From contig NZ_CP058648.1 of assembly GCF_018141405.1 (NCBI RefSeq), positions 1,627,001 to 1,691,000 on the forward strand: a DNA stretch of 64,000 nucleotides, written 5' to 3'. Source of the stretch: Serpentinicella alkaliphila. GTDB taxonomy: Bacteria; Bacillota; Clostridia; Peptostreptococcales; Natronincolaceae. The translations under genes were made by a program, and so were the position numbers. The number at the start of each line of letters is the position of its first letter. Position 1 is the first letter of the stretch. Shown one piece after another: positions 54,516 through 63,765 of this stretch. The notes under the pieces were generated by a model that saw only the letters and a list, made by a program, of their open reading frames with translations, had not been told where the DNA came from and made no database searches.

Positions 54516-55358
54516 ATGATGATGAAAAAACTTAGGGCTATAGGAACAAGCTTTTTATTTATGGGTATTTATCTATCCTTTCAACTAATTTATCTTACTG
54601 TCGTTAGTTTTATGTTTGGTATAAAGTATGGTGGATTAGAACAAGAGATATTCACAGAAAACTTAGATCGGATGCTGTCCACAAATACTTTATTAGCCAT
54701 AATATTTTCAGCATTTTTTTCAATATTATTGTATTATCGATTGTGCAATAACAGAAAGAAAAACTTTATTGAATGTTGTACCTTTGAAAGAATAAGCTTG
54801 AAAGATATATGCATATCTGCCTTAGGTGGGTTTACTTTTTTATTTATAAATGGATATATTGTAGGCCTAATAAGATATTTAGGTATTTTAACTAATTATA
54901 TGGATTCCTTTCAGGAATTTTCTAATAGTATATACTCTGCTAATATAGCACTACTTATAATCAGTGTAGGTGTAGTAGGACCAATAATAGAAGAAATAAT
55001 ATTTAGGGGATTGATTTTTAATGAGCTAAAAGCAAATATGCCCACTAGAACCGTAGTAATAGTACAGGCGGTTTTATTCGGCATATTTCATATGAGAGCT
55101 ATACAAATGATATACGCTACGTTATTAGGACTATTTTTAGGTGTAGTATTTGTAAAAACTAAAACTATTTTGGCCCCAATTATTTTGCATATAACCTACA
55201 ATATAACGAGCGTAATGGTAAGCAACTATGGAAGTGATACAATTTTTGGACAATACTTTAATTATATAGTTGTACTTAGTTTCATTATAGTAGCTGTAAT
55301 ATTACTATATTTATTTAAAAATAAATCAAATAGCATTAAGGATGAGCTAATACTTTAA
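54516..55358 (+). CDS. CPBP-family intramembrane glutamic protease
   Basis: The 280-residue membrane protein has about eight helices and the CPBP/CAAX protease motifs: GPIIEEIIFRGLIFNEL (Glu159-Glu160, Arg) and FGIFHMRAIQMIYATLLGLFLG (His), with HITYN in the last helix. The Glu, Glu-Arg, His set forms the active site inside the membrane. Bacterial members process peptides or protect against bacteriocins; the local target is unknown. Three ATG codons in a row (54516 onwards) follow gagaggataac, so the start can vary by two codons. It shares the CvfB transcript probably. Confidence 0.88.
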   Translation: MMMKKLRAIGTSFLFMGIYLSFQLIYLTVVSFMFGIKYGGLEQEIFTENLDRMLSTNTLLAIIFSAFFSILLYYRLCNNRKKNFIECCTFERISLKDICISALGGFTFLFINGYIVGLIRYLGILTNYMDSFQEFSNSIYSANIALLIISVGVVGPIIEEIIFRGLIFNELKANMPTRTVVIVQAVLFGIFHMRAIQMIYATLLGLFLGVVFVKTKTILAPIILHITYNITSVMVSNYGSDTIFGQYFNYIVVLSFIIVAVILLYLFKNKSNSIKDELIL

Positions 55359-55373
55359 GTAAAGATATAATTT

Positions 55374-55417
55374 AAACCCTAGGGTCATATTATTTTGACC
55401 CAGGGGTTTATTTTTTT
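55374..55417 (+). terminator. terminator after the CPBP protease gene
   Basis: AAACCC-AGGGTCA pairs with TGACCC-GGGGTTT with two internal mismatches, and is followed by TTTATTTTTTT. Confidence 0.75.
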
Positions 55418-55482
55418 GTTTTAAAAAAGTTATTAAAGGACAATATAATTCATGTAGTGCAACAATAAGGGAGGCTATATGA

Positions 55483-57204
55483 ATGAAAAAGTTGATTTTT
55501 TACTTAAAACCATATATAAAATTAGTAATATTAGCTCCGCTGCTTATGTTATTTGAAGTTTCAGCTGAATTAATACAGCCTCTACTCATGGCATCTATAG
55601 TTGACTATGGAATTAAAACTGGAGACATTGTATTCATTATGCGTACTGGAGCAATTATGATTGGAGTTGTAATAATCGGAGCTTTAGGTGGGGTGGGAAG
55701 CACTATTTGCGCCAGTTTTGTTTCACAAAATTATGGTGCTGATTTAAGGATGGATTTATTTAAAAATATACAGGCATTTTCATTTACCAATATTGATAGC
55801 TTTAAATCATCATCACTGATTACGAGATTGACTAATGATGTAGTGTTATTGCAAAATGTAATTCAGTCATCCCTCAGAATAGTACTTAGGGCACCAATAT
55901 TTATAATAGGTGGATTGGCTATTGCTTTTAGAATAAATGCAAGGTTAGCATTAATTATGGTCCTCATAGTACCTGTTATTGGATTAGTTTCAGTAATTGT
56001 TATGAGAAAGGCTTTTCCAATGTTTAAAAAGGTCCAACGAGGACTAGATAAAGTAAATAGCGTAATTCAAGAAAACTTAGCTGGAGTTAAAGTGGTAAAG
56101 GCTTTTATGCGTATGGAATTTGAAAAGAAAAGATTCAATAAATCAAATGAAGAATTGATGGATAGCATGATACAAGCAACAAGATTAGCTGCAATAATTT
56201 TACCACTTATGATACTACTTATGAATTTAAGTATAGTGGCAGTGGTATGGTTCGGAGGGGTACAAGTAAATTTAGGAAATATGCAGGTTGGAGAAGTACT
56301 GGCATTTATAAATTATATGACACAAATACTATTTTCTTTAATGATGGTGGCTTTTATGCTTATGTTTGCATCTAGGGCAAAGGCTTCTGTTGACAGGGTG
56401 ATAGAGGTATTAGAAACCGAACCAAGTATCAACGATAATAAATTATATACTAATGAAAAACTTATAATTCATGGCAACATATGCTTCAAAAATGTGTACT
56501 TTAAATATGAAAATAAAGAGGTTTTGACTAATATTAATCTAAATATTAAATCTGGAGAAACCCTAGGAATAATTGGATCAACTGGGACTGGAAAGACTAC
56601 ATTAGTTAATCTAATAGCTCGGTTCTATGATGTAACCAGTGGTGAGATTCTGATAGATGGTAATAATGTGAAAAACATTCCATTAAAACAACTGCGGGAA
56701 AATATAAGTATGGTATTGCAGGAACCAATTTTGTTTTCAGGAACTATAGTGGAGAATATTCTTTGGGGTAGAGAAAATGCTAGTATGGATGAAGTTATAT
56801 ATTCGACAAAGATGGCTCAAGCCCATGATTTTATTGAAAAGTTCACTGAAGGATATAACACAGTTTTAGGCCAACGAGGAGTGAATTTATCTGGAGGGCA
56901 AAAACAAAGGATTTCCATTGCTAGAGCATTACTTAAAAAACCGAAAATTCTAGTTTTAGATGATAGTACCAGCGCAGTTGATATGATTACGGAAGTGAAA
57001 ATTCTAAATGCACTTAAAGAGCAACTTTCAGATGTAACTAAAATTATAATTGCTCAAAGAATAAGTTCCATAATAGAAGCGGATAAAATCGTTGTTTTAG
57101 AACAGGGAAGCATAGTGAGTATTGGTAGTCATAAAGAACTAGTTGAGCATTCAGCAATCTATAAAGAAATATACAACTCACAAATAGGGGAGGCTGTTAA
57201 TTGA
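55483..57204 (+). CDS. ABC exporter half-transporter, degenerate-site subunit (copy 2)
   Basis: The 573-residue protein mirrors the gene at 23306-25033, with six membrane helices (N-terminus MKKLIFYLKPYIKLVILAPL) and an ATPase domain. Walker A is GSTGTGKTT, the signature LSGGQKQRISIARAL. Walker B ends LVLDDSTSAVD with Asp for the catalytic Glu, and the switch is IAQRISS with Gln for His, so its own site is degenerate. It needs the following gene as partner. Unlike copy 1, no MarR gene precedes it. The ATG follows aagggagg. Drug or lipid export is likely by family. Confidence 0.92.
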   Translation: MKKLIFYLKPYIKLVILAPLLMLFEVSAELIQPLLMASIVDYGIKTGDIVFIMRTGAIMIGVVIIGALGGVGSTICASFVSQNYGADLRMDLFKNIQAFSFTNIDSFKSSSLITRLTNDVVLLQNVIQSSLRIVLRAPIFIIGGLAIAFRINARLALIMVLIVPVIGLVSVIVMRKAFPMFKKVQRGLDKVNSVIQENLAGVKVVKAFMRMEFEKKRFNKSNEELMDSMIQATRLAAIILPLMILLMNLSIVAVVWFGGVQVNLGNMQVGEVLAFINYMTQILFSLMMVAFMLMFASRAKASVDRVIEVLETEPSINDNKLYTNEKLIIHGNICFKNVYFKYENKEVLTNINLNIKSGETLGIIGSTGTGKTTLVNLIARFYDVTSGEILIDGNNVKNIPLKQLRENISMVLQEPILFSGTIVENILWGRENASMDEVIYSTKMAQAHDFIEKFTEGYNTVLGQRGVNLSGGQKQRISIARALLKKPKILVLDDSTSAVDMITEVKILNALKEQLSDVTKIIIAQRISSIIEADKIVVLEQGSIVSIGSHKELVEHSAIYKEIYNSQIGEAVN

Positions 57205-57205
57205 G

Positions 57206-59038
57206 ATGAGGAAGGAAGGTCCAAAGGAGAATAGTATACGTCGAATGGCTTCTAATATAAATGGACTAATTAACCCGGAAACAAAAACGGAAAACTCAAA
57301 AGATACTCTAAGACGCCTATGGACATATTTAGGAAGAAAGAATACGAAACTATTTTTAGTGTTTATTTTAGTCGTACTAAGTACATTACTAGGGCTAGCC
57401 GGACCCTATTTAATTGGCTTAGCCATAGATAGTATTAAACTAGGCCAGGCATCGATTAACTTCACTAGGTTAAGAAATTTAATATTTCTTATGACTGCTA
57501 CATACCTACTAAGTACATTTTTAACATGGCTTCAAATGTATATAATGATTGATATCTCACAAAAAACAATAAGGAATATTAGACGGGACATATTTGAAAA
57601 GCTACAAAGCTTACCCCTTAGCTTTTTTGAGCTAAAAACCCATGGGGAGCTTATGAGTCGATTAACAAATGATGTTGAAAATATCAATCACTCTCTAACA
57701 CAAAGCACGATACAATTGTTCACTAGTATAATAACTATATTAGGTGTGGCGGTAATTATTTTTATAATAAATCCAATACTAGCTTTATTAAGTCTTATTA
57801 CTATACCAATAGGTATAATAATTACGAAAATAATTTCAAATCGTACTCGTAATTATTTTAGTGAACAGCAAACGGAGCTAGGCAATTTAAATGGTCATAT
57901 AGAAGAAAATATAACTGGTCTAAAAGTAATAAAAGCCTTTGCACAAGAAGAAAAGTCTATTGAAAAGTTTAATGAGATTAATATAAGACTAAGGAAATCA
58001 AGTGTAAGGGCACAAATATATTCAGGAATTATACTTCCACTTGTGAATATATCCAATAATTTAAGTTTTGCTATTGTGGCTATAGTTGGAGGTGTAATGG
58101 GTGCTAGAGGAGTTATCACAATAGGTACAATTGCAATGTTTCTAAGTTACTCAAGAATATTTACTAGGCCGATAACTGAAATCGCTAATCAATATAATAT
58201 GGTTCAATCGGCAATTGCTGGGGCAGAAAGAGTATTTGAGATTATTGATGAAACTTCTGAAAAAGATTTAAAGGAAGGTCTAGTAGAGTTAGATAAGGTT
58301 AATGGTGAAATTATATTTAAAAATGTAAACTTTGCATATAAGGATGAAGAGATAGTGCTAGAAAATATTAATTTTATAGTAAAGCCAGGTCAAAAAATAG
58401 CCTTAGTAGGAGAAACTGGTGCAGGTAAAACAACAATAGTAAATTTGCTTATGAGATTCTATGATTTGCATTCTGGTGAAATATTAATCGATGGTTGTAA
58501 TATAAATAAAATTACTCGAAAAAATCTACGAAATAATATAAGTATGGTTCTGCAAGATAACTATTTATTTGCAGGAACTATTATGGAGAATATTCGTTAT
58601 GGAAAATTAGATGCTACGGATGAAGAAGTTAGGAAGGCTGCAAAGCTTGCAAATGCGCATTTGTTTATATTAAAGCTGACAGAAGGATATGATACTTTAG
58701 TAACTGAAGGGGGTAATAGTTTAAGTCAAGGTGAGAGACAATTACTTTCTATTGCAAGAGCAATATTAGCTAAGGCTTCTATATTAATATTGGATGAAGC
58801 AACAAGTAGTGTTGATACTAGAACAGAGATAAAAATTCAGCAGGCAATGAATACCTTAATGAGAGATAAAACAAGTCTTATTATTGCACATAGACTAAGT
58901 ACTATAAAAGATGCGGATCAAATTTTAATTATAAATGACGGTAAAATTGCTGAAAAAGGAACTCATCAACAATTACTCCAACAAAAGGGTCTTTATTATA
59001 GCCTGTACTATAGCCAAATTAGTAATAGAGTTTCGTAA
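57206..59038 (+). CDS. ABC exporter half-transporter, catalytic subunit (copy 2)
   Basis: The 610-residue partner parallels the gene at 21426-23306: an N-terminal cytoplasmic extension, a six-helix membrane domain and an ATPase with Walker [10 protein letters not shown], signature LSQGERQ, Walker B ILILDEATSSVD with Glu and switch IAHRLST with His. It starts one base after the stop of the degenerate-site gene, with the upstream ggggagg serving both coupling and initiation. The two form a heterodimeric exporter. The order (degenerate first) is the same as in copy 1, so the pairs are duplicates that kept their arrangement. Confidence 0.92.
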   Translation: MRKEGPKENSIRRMASNINGLINPETKTENSKDTLRRLWTYLGRKNTKLFLVFILVVLSTLLGLAGPYLIGLAIDSIKLGQASINFTRLRNLIFLMTATYLLSTFLTWLQMYIMIDISQKTIRNIRRDIFEKLQSLPLSFFELKTHGELMSRLTNDVENINHSLTQSTIQLFTSIITILGVAVIIFIINPILALLSLITIPIGIIITKIISNRTRNYFSEQQTELGNLNGHIEENITGLKVIKAFAQEEKSIEKFNEINIRLRKSSVRAQIYSGIILPLVNISNNLSFAIVAIVGGVMGARGVITIGTIAMFLSYSRIFTRPITEIANQYNMVQSAIAGAERVFEIIDETSEKDLKEGLVELDKVNGEIIFKNVNFAYKDEEIVLENINFIVKPGQKIALVGETGAGKTTIVNLLMRFYDLHSGEILIDGCNINKITRKNLRNNISMVLQDNYLFAGTIMENIRYGKLDATDEEVRKAAKLANAHLFILKLTEGYDTLVTEGGNSLSQGERQLLSIARAILAKASILILDEATSSVDTRTEIKIQQAMNTLMRDKTSLIIAHRLSTIKDADQILIINDGKIAEKGTHQQLLQQKGLYYSLYYSQISNRVS

Positions 59039-59180
59039 ATATTAAAAATTATAAAATAATAGTGGAAAATATATACTTATATTGATAATATATTCCTATA
59101 ACGTATTAGAATATATAAATTAACAGTGGACAAAATATATTTGTAACTGTACGTAACTAGTTTTGAATAGGAGGGATTTT

Positions 59181-59396
59181 GTGCGAGAAGGCGTGATTCC
59201 AGCTCTATTAGGTACCGGTGTTACAGCAACAGGTATAGCATTAAAAACTTTAACGATGGCTGACGACAATATGGATATGGGTGACAGAATGGATCGTGAC
59301 AAGTTAATGCCATTAGTTGCAGCAGGTATTATAGGATTTGGGTTAGCACATGTCGTACTAGGAACCATAGATATAATTCAGGACAATAGATGGTAA
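59181..59396 (+). CDS. small membrane-associated protein of unknown function
   Basis: A GTG start six bases after AGGAGG gives 71 residues; an in-frame TTG at 59163 precedes that ribosome site. The chain has a glycine/alanine-rich hydrophobic start (IPALLGTGVTATGIALKTL), a Met- and Asp-rich middle (DDNMDMGDRMDRDKLMP) and a second hydrophobic segment (VAAGIIGFGLAHVVLGTID). Two membrane segments joined by an acidic, methionine-rich loop are the main features. I know no family. A terminator hairpin separates it from msrA. Confidence 0.55.
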   Translation: MREGVIPALLGTGVTATGIALKTLTMADDNMDMGDRMDRDKLMPLVAAGIIGFGLAHVVLGTIDIIQDNRW

Positions 59397-59404
59397 CAGT
59401 TATA

Positions 59405-59432
59405 AAGATAGGGTGGTAACACCCTTTCTTTA
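59405..59432 (+). terminator. terminator before msrA
   Basis: AGGGTG (59410-59415) and CACCCT (59420-59425) pair around GTAA and are followed by TTTCTTT. Confidence 0.8.
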
Positions 59433-59461
59433 ATTAAATAAAACAGAAAGGGGAGCTTGTA

Positions 59462-59941
59462 TTGAAAGAAATAGTATTAGCAGGAGGTTGTTTTTGGGGT
59501 GTTGAGGCATATATGGGTAGAATTAAAGGGGTAGTCGAAACTTTAGTTGGATATTCTAACGGAGACTTAGTAGATCCTACATATGAAGATGTAAAAACTT
59601 CGACTACAGGACATGCAGAAGTTTGTTATATAAAATATGATGAAAATATAATAAGTTTAGAGGCACTTTTAAATAAATTTTGGAATATTATTGATCCGAC
59701 TGTATTTAATAGACAAGGGCCAGATATAGGATCTCAATATAGAACTGGAATATTTTACATAAACGAAGAAGATCTAAAAACTATTATAAAGACTAAAGAA
59801 GAGCAACAGAAGAAATATGATAAAAAAATTGTTACTGAGATAGAACCATTAAAAAGTTTTTATCCAGCTGAAGAGTACCATCAAAAGTATCTTGAAAAAA
59901 ACCCAAATGGTTATTGTCATATAGATTTAAGTACAATGTAG
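59462..59941 (+). CDS. msrA: peptide methionine (S)-S-oxide reductase
   Basis: A TTG start after AAGGGGAG gives 159 residues. The MsrA active site is at the very start, AGGCFWGVE with catalytic Cys10, and the substrate pocket motif [14 protein letters not shown] follows. Near the end, [16 protein letters not shown] is the usual C-terminal block. No fused MsrB domain is present, and recycling cysteines at the C-terminus are limited to GYCHID. It repairs oxidised methionine using thioredoxin or a similar donor. It is cytosolic and converges on trpB. Confidence 0.95.
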   Translation: MKEIVLAGGCFWGVEAYMGRIKGVVETLVGYSNGDLVDPTYEDVKTSTTGHAEVCYIKYDENIISLEALLNKFWNIIDPTVFNRQGPDIGSQYRTGIFYINEEDLKTIIKTKEEQQKKYDKKIVTEIEPLKSFYPAEEYHQKYLEKNPNGYCHIDLSTM

Positions 59942-59953
59942 TAAAGAAGGTAG

Positions 59954-59975
59954 TGGCAGGAGAAATCCCCTGCCA
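59954..59975. terminator. hairpin between msrA and trpB
   Basis: TGGCAGG and CCTGCCA make a perfect 7-bp stem with an 8-base loop between the converging stop codons. T-runs are weak on both sides. Confidence 0.65.
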
Positions 59976-59979
59976 TTAA

Positions 59980-61161
59980 TTATTTGCTTTGCATCATCTC
60001 TTTTACTTGCTTAACATCCTTATCTCCACGACCGGATAAATTGACTATAATTATTTTATCCTTTGGAAGATCTTTAGCTAGCTTAATTGCATAGGCTACA
60101 GCATGGGAACTTTCTATAGCTGGAATAATACCTTCTGTTTTTGATAGGGAAAAGAAGGCATCAAGAGCTTCTTGGTCTGTAATAGAAACATATTCTGCTC
60201 TGCCAGAAGCATGATAGTGGCTATGTTCAGGGCCTACTCCAGGATAATCCAAACCCGCTGCAATTGAATGAACTGGCAGAGGATCACCATTTTCATCTTG
60301 AAGGGTATAGCACTTAAACCCATGAATCACTCCAACAGAGCCTTTAGATATAGAGGCGGCATGCTCTTCTGTATCCAGTCCTTTACCAGCAGGTTCAACA
60401 CCTACTATTTTTACTTCTTTATCTTCTACAAAAGGATGGAAGAGACCAATGGCATTACTACCACCACCTACACATGCAATAACATAGTCTGGTAATCTAT
60501 TTTCTGCCTCTAGGATCTGTTTTCTAGCTTCAATTCCGATAATGCTTTGGAACTCTCTAACCATTATCGGATATGGATGAGGGCCAACTGCTGAACCTAG
60601 TAAATAGAAGGTTGAATCAGCGTTTTGCACAAAATCTATTAATGCAGCGTCTACTGCATCCTTTAAGGTTTTTGTTCCAGTTGTAACTGGTACAACTTTA
60701 GCACCTAGTAGTTCCATTCTAAAAACATTAAGTTCTTGTCTTTTAGTATCAATTTCACCCATATATATCGTACAGTCAATTCCAAATAGGGCACATACAG
60801 TTGCTGTGGCTACCCCATGCTGACCAGCTCCAGTTTCAGCAATTATTCTTTTTTTACCCATTCGCTTAGCAAGAAGCACTTGGCCAACTGTGTTATTAAT
60901 TTTGTGAGCCCCAGTATGGTTTAAGTCTTCACGTTTTAAATATATTTTAGCACCACCTGCATTTTCAGTTAATCTCTCTGCAAAGTATAAAGGATTTTCT
61001 CGACCAATATATTGTTTTTGATAATATGCTAACTCCTCTAAAAATTTTGGATCATCAATAAATCTAAAGAAGTTCTCCTCTACTTCCTTTAATATTTTTT
61101 TTAGCTCCTCTGGAACAAAACATCCGCCAAACTCTCCGAAGTATCCATTATTATTTTTCAT
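59980..61161 (-). CDS. trpB: tryptophan synthase beta chain
   Basis: The 393-residue PLP enzyme joins indole and serine to tryptophan. The Schiff-base lysine is Lys87 in HTGAHKINN; the PLP phosphate loop is [10 protein letters not shown], and GVEPAGKG and NLSGRGDKD complete the site. The sequence is TrpB1-like (starts [15 protein letters not shown]). No trpA or other trp genes are near, so the gene is an orphan here and may salvage indole or pair with a distant trpA. A GAGGAGG ribosome site precedes the ATG. A T-box leader that reads a Trp codon lies directly upstream, so expression should rise when charged tRNA-Trp is scarce. Confidence 0.96.
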   Translation of the reverse strand: MKNNNGYFGEFGGCFVPEELKKILKEVEENFFRFIDDPKFLEELAYYQKQYIGRENPLYFAERLTENAGGAKIYLKREDLNHTGAHKINNTVGQVLLAKRMGKKRIIAETGAGQHGVATATVCALFGIDCTIYMGEIDTKRQELNVFRMELLGAKVVPVTTGTKTLKDAVDAALIDFVQNADSTFYLLGSAVGPHPYPIMVREFQSIIGIEARKQILEAENRLPDYVIACVGGGSNAIGLFHPFVEDKEVKIVGVEPAGKGLDTEEHAASISKGSVGVIHGFKCYTLQDENGDPLPVHSIAAGLDYPGVGPEHSHYHASGRAEYVSITDQEALDAFFSLSKTEGIIPAIESSHAVAYAIKLAKDLPKDKIIIVNLSGRGDKDVKQVKEMMQSK

Positions 61162-61217
61162 TTTTACTTCCTCCTCTTATATTTAAATTATTGTGTATAA
61201 ATAATTGTTTATAAAAT

Positions 61218-61503
61218 AAAAAAACGCCCTAAACATGTGTAAATAAATACACATATAAAGGACGGTTATATATAGACCGCGGTGCCACCTTAATTGGTAA
61301 TGATACCCTCTTTTTTCAAATACGGGATAAATATCCGATATTCTATCTCTATAACGGGAGAACCCGTGTTGCCTACTAATTATTTCAGCTCCAACTCATA
61401 AGTCCATTCAGTACGATCGTTAATACTAGGATTCCACCACCCCTAGCTCTCTTTAAATAAACCACATACTTACTTCTCTTAATCATCACTTTAATCGTAT
61501 TTT
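61218..61503 (-). ncRNA. tryptophan T-box riboswitch leader of trpB
   Basis: On the minus strand the leader has the conserved T-box GGTGGCACCGCGGT (61276-61289) and, before it, a stem I region beginning AGAGAGCTAGGGGTGG. The specifier region reads GAATGGACTTATGAG, with TGG (61404-61406) as the probable Trp codon. The end is a terminator: CGTCCTTTATATGTGTA pairs with TTACACATGTTTAGGGCG, followed by T7 (61218-61224). Uncharged tRNA-Trp is expected to stabilise the alternative antiterminator. The fold was traced by eye. Confidence 0.9.
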
Positions 61504-61509
61504 TTTATA

Positions 61510-61538
61510 ATTGTATAGGTAAAAGTTGTAACTGTCAA
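61510..61538 (-). promoter_or_regulatory. promoter of the trpB T-box transcript
   Basis: On the minus strand TTGACA (61533-61538), a 17-base spacer and TACAAT (61510-61515) form a near-consensus promoter about 7 bases before the start of the T-box RNA. The remainder up to 61686 should hold the divergent promoter of the transporter gene. Confidence 0.8.
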
Positions 61539-61686
61539 GAGATTAAACTTAAATTTCAGAATAATTTTAATATTTCGTGTATTTTTCAAACTATAGACAA
61601 ACTAGATAAAATATTAGAAAATATAAACAAGACATCAATTTAGTGTATTAAAGTAAAGAAGCATTAAAGAATGAGGAGGCAAAAAA

Positions 61687-62988
61687 ATGTTTACTAATCC
61701 AGTAGTTTTATCAGTTCTTATTATGACTGTATTATGTCTTTTAAAATTAAACGTTATTATTTCATTAATTATTGCAGCTTTAGCTGGTGGAATCTTAGCA
61801 GGTATGCCTGTTTCTGAAATAATGAAAACTTTAATAGGTGGAATGGGTGGAAATGCCGAAACGGCATTAAGCTATATTTTAATTGGGGCTTTTGCTGTAG
61901 CGGTTACAACAACAGGCGCAACTGAGCTATTAACAAGAAAAGTCGGTACATTAATGAAAAAGAAAAGCTTTATTTTAGTTCTTCTGATTGCAGCTGTAAG
62001 CTCACTTTCACAAAATCTTATACCGGTACATATTGCTTTTATACCGATATTAGTACCACCACTATTAGCACTATTCAATAAACTTAATATTGATAGAAGG
62101 GCAGTAGCTTCAGCTTTAACATTTGGTTTAAAAGCACCATATGTAGCATTACCTGTAGGATATGGACTTATATTTCACAACATAATTAGAGATCAGATGA
62201 CAGCTAACGGCATGGAAATAACTACTGATATGGTATATAAAGTTATGTGGATTCCAGGGTTAGCTATGGTATTGGGACTACTTATAGCAGTTTTCTATAC
62301 TTACAGAAAGCCTAGAGAGTACAATGTGGACTTAGTAGTACAAGAAATAGCAGCTACAACTGATACACCAGTTAATATGATTGGAGTGTATGCTTCATTA
62401 GTAGGTGCCATTGCTGCCTTAGCAATACAAATTAAAGTAGGTTCTTTACCCTTAGGGGCATTGGTTGGACTTTTAATTATGCTTTTATCTGGTGCAATTA
62501 AGTTCAAAGACTTAGATAAATTTGTTAACAGCGGTATCGGAATGATGGGTTTCATTGCCTTTGTAATGTTAGTTGCTTCAGGTTATGGATCAGTTATACG
62601 TGCAACTGGTGGAGTTGATTTATTAGTTCAAGCAGTATCTAGTGTTATGACAACTAAGTTAATTGGTGCAACAGTAATGATTTTATTAGGCTTAGTAATA
62701 ACAATGGGAATAGGTACTTCCTTTGGAACAATTCCAATAATTGCAGTTATATATGTTCCTCTAGCAACAGCTATCGGATTCAGTATACCAGCAACAATTC
62801 TTCTTATAGGAACTGCTGCAGCTCTTGGTGATGCTGGGTCACCAGTATCAGATAGTACTCTAGGGCCTACAGCAGGATTAAATGCAGATGGGCAGCACGA
62901 TCACATTTGGGACACTTGTGTACCTACATTTATTCACTACAATATCCCATTAGTTATATTTGGTATATTAGGAGCTCTTATTTTATAA
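61687..62988 (+). CDS. Na+/H+ antiporter-family transporter (YuiF-like)
   Basis: The 433-residue membrane protein has about eleven to twelve helices. It starts with a Na_H_antiport_2-type N-terminus (VVLSVLIMTVLCLLKLNVII) and later shows GYGLIFHNIIRDQM, MGIGTSFGTIPIIAVIYVPL and AAALGDAGSPVSDSTLGPTAGLNADGQHDHIWDTCVPT, the conserved block of the YuiF branch. Members are thought to carry cations or amino acids; the Trp-linked neighbour suggests amino-acid transport but proves nothing, since the promoters diverge. The ATG follows gaggagg. Confidence 0.82.
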   Translation: MFTNPVVLSVLIMTVLCLLKLNVIISLIIAALAGGILAGMPVSEIMKTLIGGMGGNAETALSYILIGAFAVAVTTTGATELLTRKVGTLMKKKSFILVLLIAAVSSLSQNLIPVHIAFIPILVPPLLALFNKLNIDRRAVASALTFGLKAPYVALPVGYGLIFHNIIRDQMTANGMEITTDMVYKVMWIPGLAMVLGLLIAVFYTYRKPREYNVDLVVQEIAATTDTPVNMIGVYASLVGAIAALAIQIKVGSLPLGALVGLLIMLLSGAIKFKDLDKFVNSGIGMMGFIAFVMLVASGYGSVIRATGGVDLLVQAVSSVMTTKLIGATVMILLGLVITMGIGTSFGTIPIIAVIYVPLATAIGFSIPATILLIGTAAALGDAGSPVSDSTLGPTAGLNADGQHDHIWDTCVPTFIHYNIPLVIFGILGALIL

Positions 62989-63010
62989 TCTTAAATAAAT
63001 AGCTAAATTT

Positions 63011-63053
63011 CAACCAGTTACGTAAATTAGTAACTGGTTGTTTATATTTTTTA
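63011..63053 (+). terminator. terminator after the YuiF-like gene
   Basis: CAACCAGTTAC and GTAACTGGTTG form a perfect 11-bp stem with an 8-base loop, followed by TTTATATTTTTT. Confidence 0.88.
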
Positions 63054-63174
63054 TAGTTTTATCTAATTATTCAGAATATAATTCCTTTGATTAAGAAGAT
63101 TATTCGTGTTAAAATAATATATTATTATTAGTTGTTTATTACTATTTATTAAGTAGAGAGATAGGAGGGAAAAG

Positions 63175-63711
63175 ATGAACACTAGAAAATTATTATATAA
63201 TTTAATTATAACAGGGTTATTAATGGCCTTAGTAACAGTTGCAACAATGCTGATCAAAGTGCCGATTCCAGTAACTAATGGATATATACATGTAGGGGAT
63301 AGTATGATTTTCTTAGCTGCAATTATGTTTGGTAAAAGAAAAGGGGCTCTTGCTGGGGGTATAGGCTCAGCTTTTGCAGATTTACTATGGGGGTATCCAC
63401 AATGGATATTACCAACTTTAGTTGTAAAGGGGCTAATGGGTTATTTAGTTGGAGCAATTGCAGATCAAGATAATGATAACGTAATTAATTTAAGAAATAT
63501 TCTAGCATTAGTTATAGGTGCTATAACTATGGCAACAGGCTATTTATTTGTGGGTGCTATTATGACTGGAAGCTTTGTTGCAGTTTTAGTTGAGGGGTTC
63601 CCGGCTGACTTAGTTCAAGGATTCGGTGGGGCCGCACTATTTATACCAATCGGTATTGCTTTAAAAAAAACAGATTATTTCAAAGGATCTATACTAAATA
63701 AAAGCTTATAA
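63175..63711 (+). CDS. ECF transporter substrate-binding (S) component
   Basis: The 178-residue membrane protein has about six helices, the size of an S component of energy-coupling factor importers. Its N-terminal part (LLYNLIITGLLMALVTVATM and IPVTNGYIHVGDSMIFLAAIMFG) and the GGIGSAFADLLWGYPQWILPTL block are typical of the ECF-type S unit family PF07155. Such proteins bind a vitamin or other small nutrient and rely on shared EcfA/EcfT units encoded elsewhere. The ligand cannot be told from the sequence, and no riboswitch is seen upstream. The ATG follows gggagg. Confidence 0.85.
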   Translation: MNTRKLLYNLIITGLLMALVTVATMLIKVPIPVTNGYIHVGDSMIFLAAIMFGKRKGALAGGIGSAFADLLWGYPQWILPTLVVKGLMGYLVGAIADQDNDNVINLRNILALVIGAITMATGYLFVGAIMTGSFVAVLVEGFPADLVQGFGGAALFIPIGIALKKTDYFKGSILNKSL

Positions 63712-63719
63712 AGATAATT

Positions 63720-63748
63720 AAGATATAGTCTAGACTATATCTTTTTCT
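63720..63748 (+). terminator. terminator after the S component gene
   Basis: A perfect 24-base palindrome centred on GTCTAGAC (63720-63743), whose final T's run on into a T-rich tail. Confidence 0.9.
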
Positions 63749-63765
63749 TTTAGGGGGACGGCTAA

